Positions 9,653-10,339 of a stretch of DNA of 10,339 nucleotides are shown one piece after another (the first letter of the stretch is position 1; the number at the start of each line of letters is the position of its first letter). The notes beneath the pieces are model-generated. The model was given only the letters and a program-made list of their open reading frames with translations. It did not search any database and was not told where the DNA came from. Both the position numbers and the translations under genes were made by a program. Source of the DNA: Spirogloea muscicola (Eukaryota > Streptophyta > Zygnematophyceae > Spirogloeales > Spirogloeaceae); the NCBI GenBank assembly GCA_009602725.1, contig WELB01000109.1, forward strand, positions 237,090 through 247,428, written 5' to 3'.

Positions 9653-9720
9653 GGCTCGCCCATAGAGAAAGAGGGGCTGGCAAAGCCAGCCCAAAAAGAA
9701 TGGACAATGTCCAAAGCCGA
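9653..9720 (-). repeat. Retroelement 3'-hairpin module, copy 8 (best conserved)
   Basis: On the minus strand: TTGGACATTGTCCATTCTTT, then GGGCTGGC-TTT-GCCAGCCC (eight perfect pairs), then CTCTTTCTCTATGGGCGAGCC. It serves as the reference for the other copies. GGACATTGTCC is a separate small inverted repeat. Confidence 0.8.
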
Positions 9721-9935
9721 AGAATGAGATGCCGAGGAAGGACTCCTCTACCCTACCAATCACGACAACATACTAGGGAAGCTCAGTACCCGCGAGTGAG
9801 CAACATAGGTCCGAGTAGCTCGAGGCAGGGAAGGAGGCACTCCGCCGAGACCCGGAGGCGGCAAAAGGACTAGGACTAAGACTTCAGCCAGGGGACGCTC
9901 AGTAACCTCTAGTCAGAAGATGCAACTACTGAGTG
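9653..9935 (-). repeat. Long repeat unit, uninterrupted copy B
   Basis: A unit of about 285 bases beginning, on the minus strand, near 9935 with TTGCATCTTCTGACTAGAGG and ending with the hairpin module at 9653. Copy A (6651-6835 plus 7483-7700) has the same parts in the same order but with two interruptions. TTACTGAG near its start resembles the end of the large retroelement frame (GTTACTGAG, 7950-7958), so I read it as the element's 3' UTR without coding sequence. Confidence 0.65.
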
Positions 9936-10090
9936 GTCCATCCTCCCCACGTTCTGACATAGCTTCTTCAGGCCTGAACAATGTATTGGCTTGAATTGGC
10001 CTCGCTTCAAGTTCATGCGCACCGCGCGCCTTCTCTCTTCAGGCCCCTTCGTACTTGACACTAGGCATTAGTCCTGCCCGTTAGGTCGCA
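9936..10090. other. No recognised feature
   Basis: About 155 bases between the repeat unit and the GC-rich right end. CTTCGTACTTGACACTAGG...GTTAG (about 10048-10085) is similar to the interior of the 282-bp insertion near 9211-9252. Nothing else was recognised. Confidence 0.4.
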
Positions 10091-10091
10091 G

Positions 10092-10114
10092 GCGCCGCCG
10101 CCGCCGCCGCCGCC
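10092..10114 (+). repeat. (GCC)n trinucleotide repeat
   Basis: About seven GCC units at the start of a very GC-rich stretch that continues to about 10250 with further CCG/GCC clusters. Confidence 0.9.
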
Positions 10115-10236
10115 CCTCCTACATCCCGGGCCGCCGCCGGCGTCGCTGCCGGCGGCGCCCGCCATGGGGCCCGCGCCGCGTCGGCCGCCTACCGAACTGT
10201 CCCTTGCTCCCTCCGCCGCCGCCGCTGTTCCCGCCG

Positions 10237-10339
10237 GGAGGTGGCGCGCGGATCATAGCCGATGTAGTCACCACCGATGTGGTCGACCGCTCCAACCTGG
10301 GGCTCTCTGCCTCGCGGGCCGGCCACGCTGCCTCGAAGG
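10237..10339 (+). pseudogene. Diverged RLE-like nuclease fragment, running off the window
   Basis: The frame from 10237 reads GGGARIIADVVTTDVVDRSN and continues to the edge. It matches GGPRLLLDVVTTDAFDRSH (residues 210-228) of the minus-strand fragment, with the core DVVTTD and DRS identical. The same residues are often spelled with different codons, so this is a different, older lineage or family. Upstream, RRPPTELSLAPS in another frame may be the RxD motif after a frameshift. Too little is visible to tell an active copy from a remnant. Confidence 0.5.

Noticed and set aside
9600-9660. Hammerhead ribozyme, as found in some retroelement ends
   Set aside because: GTCTGAAGG and TCCGAAAG looked suggestive, but the CUGANGA core, the GAAA box and three helices cannot be assembled.
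6297-9935. CRISPR-like array of hairpin repeats
   Set aside because: Copies are irregularly spaced, on both strands and diverged, and the context is a eukaryotic genome with introns.

Overview
The window looks like nuclear DNA of a green alga (Chlorophyta). The basis is short GT-AG introns, very GC-rich 5' exons, a ribosome-biogenesis GTPase whose wording follows the plant/green-algal form, and a retroelement tail with a Cys-His/nuclease region like those of algal non-LTR elements. This assignment is an inference; I cannot name a genus.

Positions 1-5773 are an ordinary, compact gene block. A pure poly-A run (1-123) abuts a seven-exon LSG1 gene (+, 123-2969) that seems to lack its extreme N-terminus. 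Convergent to it is a gene for SDHAF4, a mitochondrial succinate dehydrogenase assembly factor (-, 3345-3968). Divergent from SDHAF4 is a two-exon leucine-rich-repeat protein (+, 3967-5773); the outermost possible start codons of this pair share one CATG. The three genes serve unrelated housekeeping roles: 60S subunit maturation, respiratory complex II assembly, and an unknown LRR function. They are neighbours, not a pathway.

Positions 5774-6300 hold no recognisable gene. From about 6300 to 9935 the DNA is a graveyard of retroelement pieces. The largest is a stop-free C-terminal fragment (-, 7950 to about 8981) with a CxC...HxxxC cluster and an RxD...DVV nuclease-like core. Decayed tails of the same family lie on the + strand at about 6430-6590 and 9038-9455. 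The second tail is split by a 282-bp insertion flanked by an 8-bp direct repeat. Around these pieces lie at least eight copies of a small module: GGACATTGTCC, a T-rich run, a GGGCTGGC/GCCAGCCC hairpin, then ATGGGCGAGC. I read it as the structured 3' end of this retroelement family. One module-related stretch is part of an 80-bp near-perfect palindrome (9516-9595).

After 9935 the sequence turns GC-rich, with a (GCC)n tract. The right edge (about 10237-10339) opens into a second, diverged copy of the nuclease-like region on the + strand. I see no tRNA, rRNA, CRISPR array or prokaryotic operon. The most unusual content is the nested retroelement architecture rather than a new multi-gene system.
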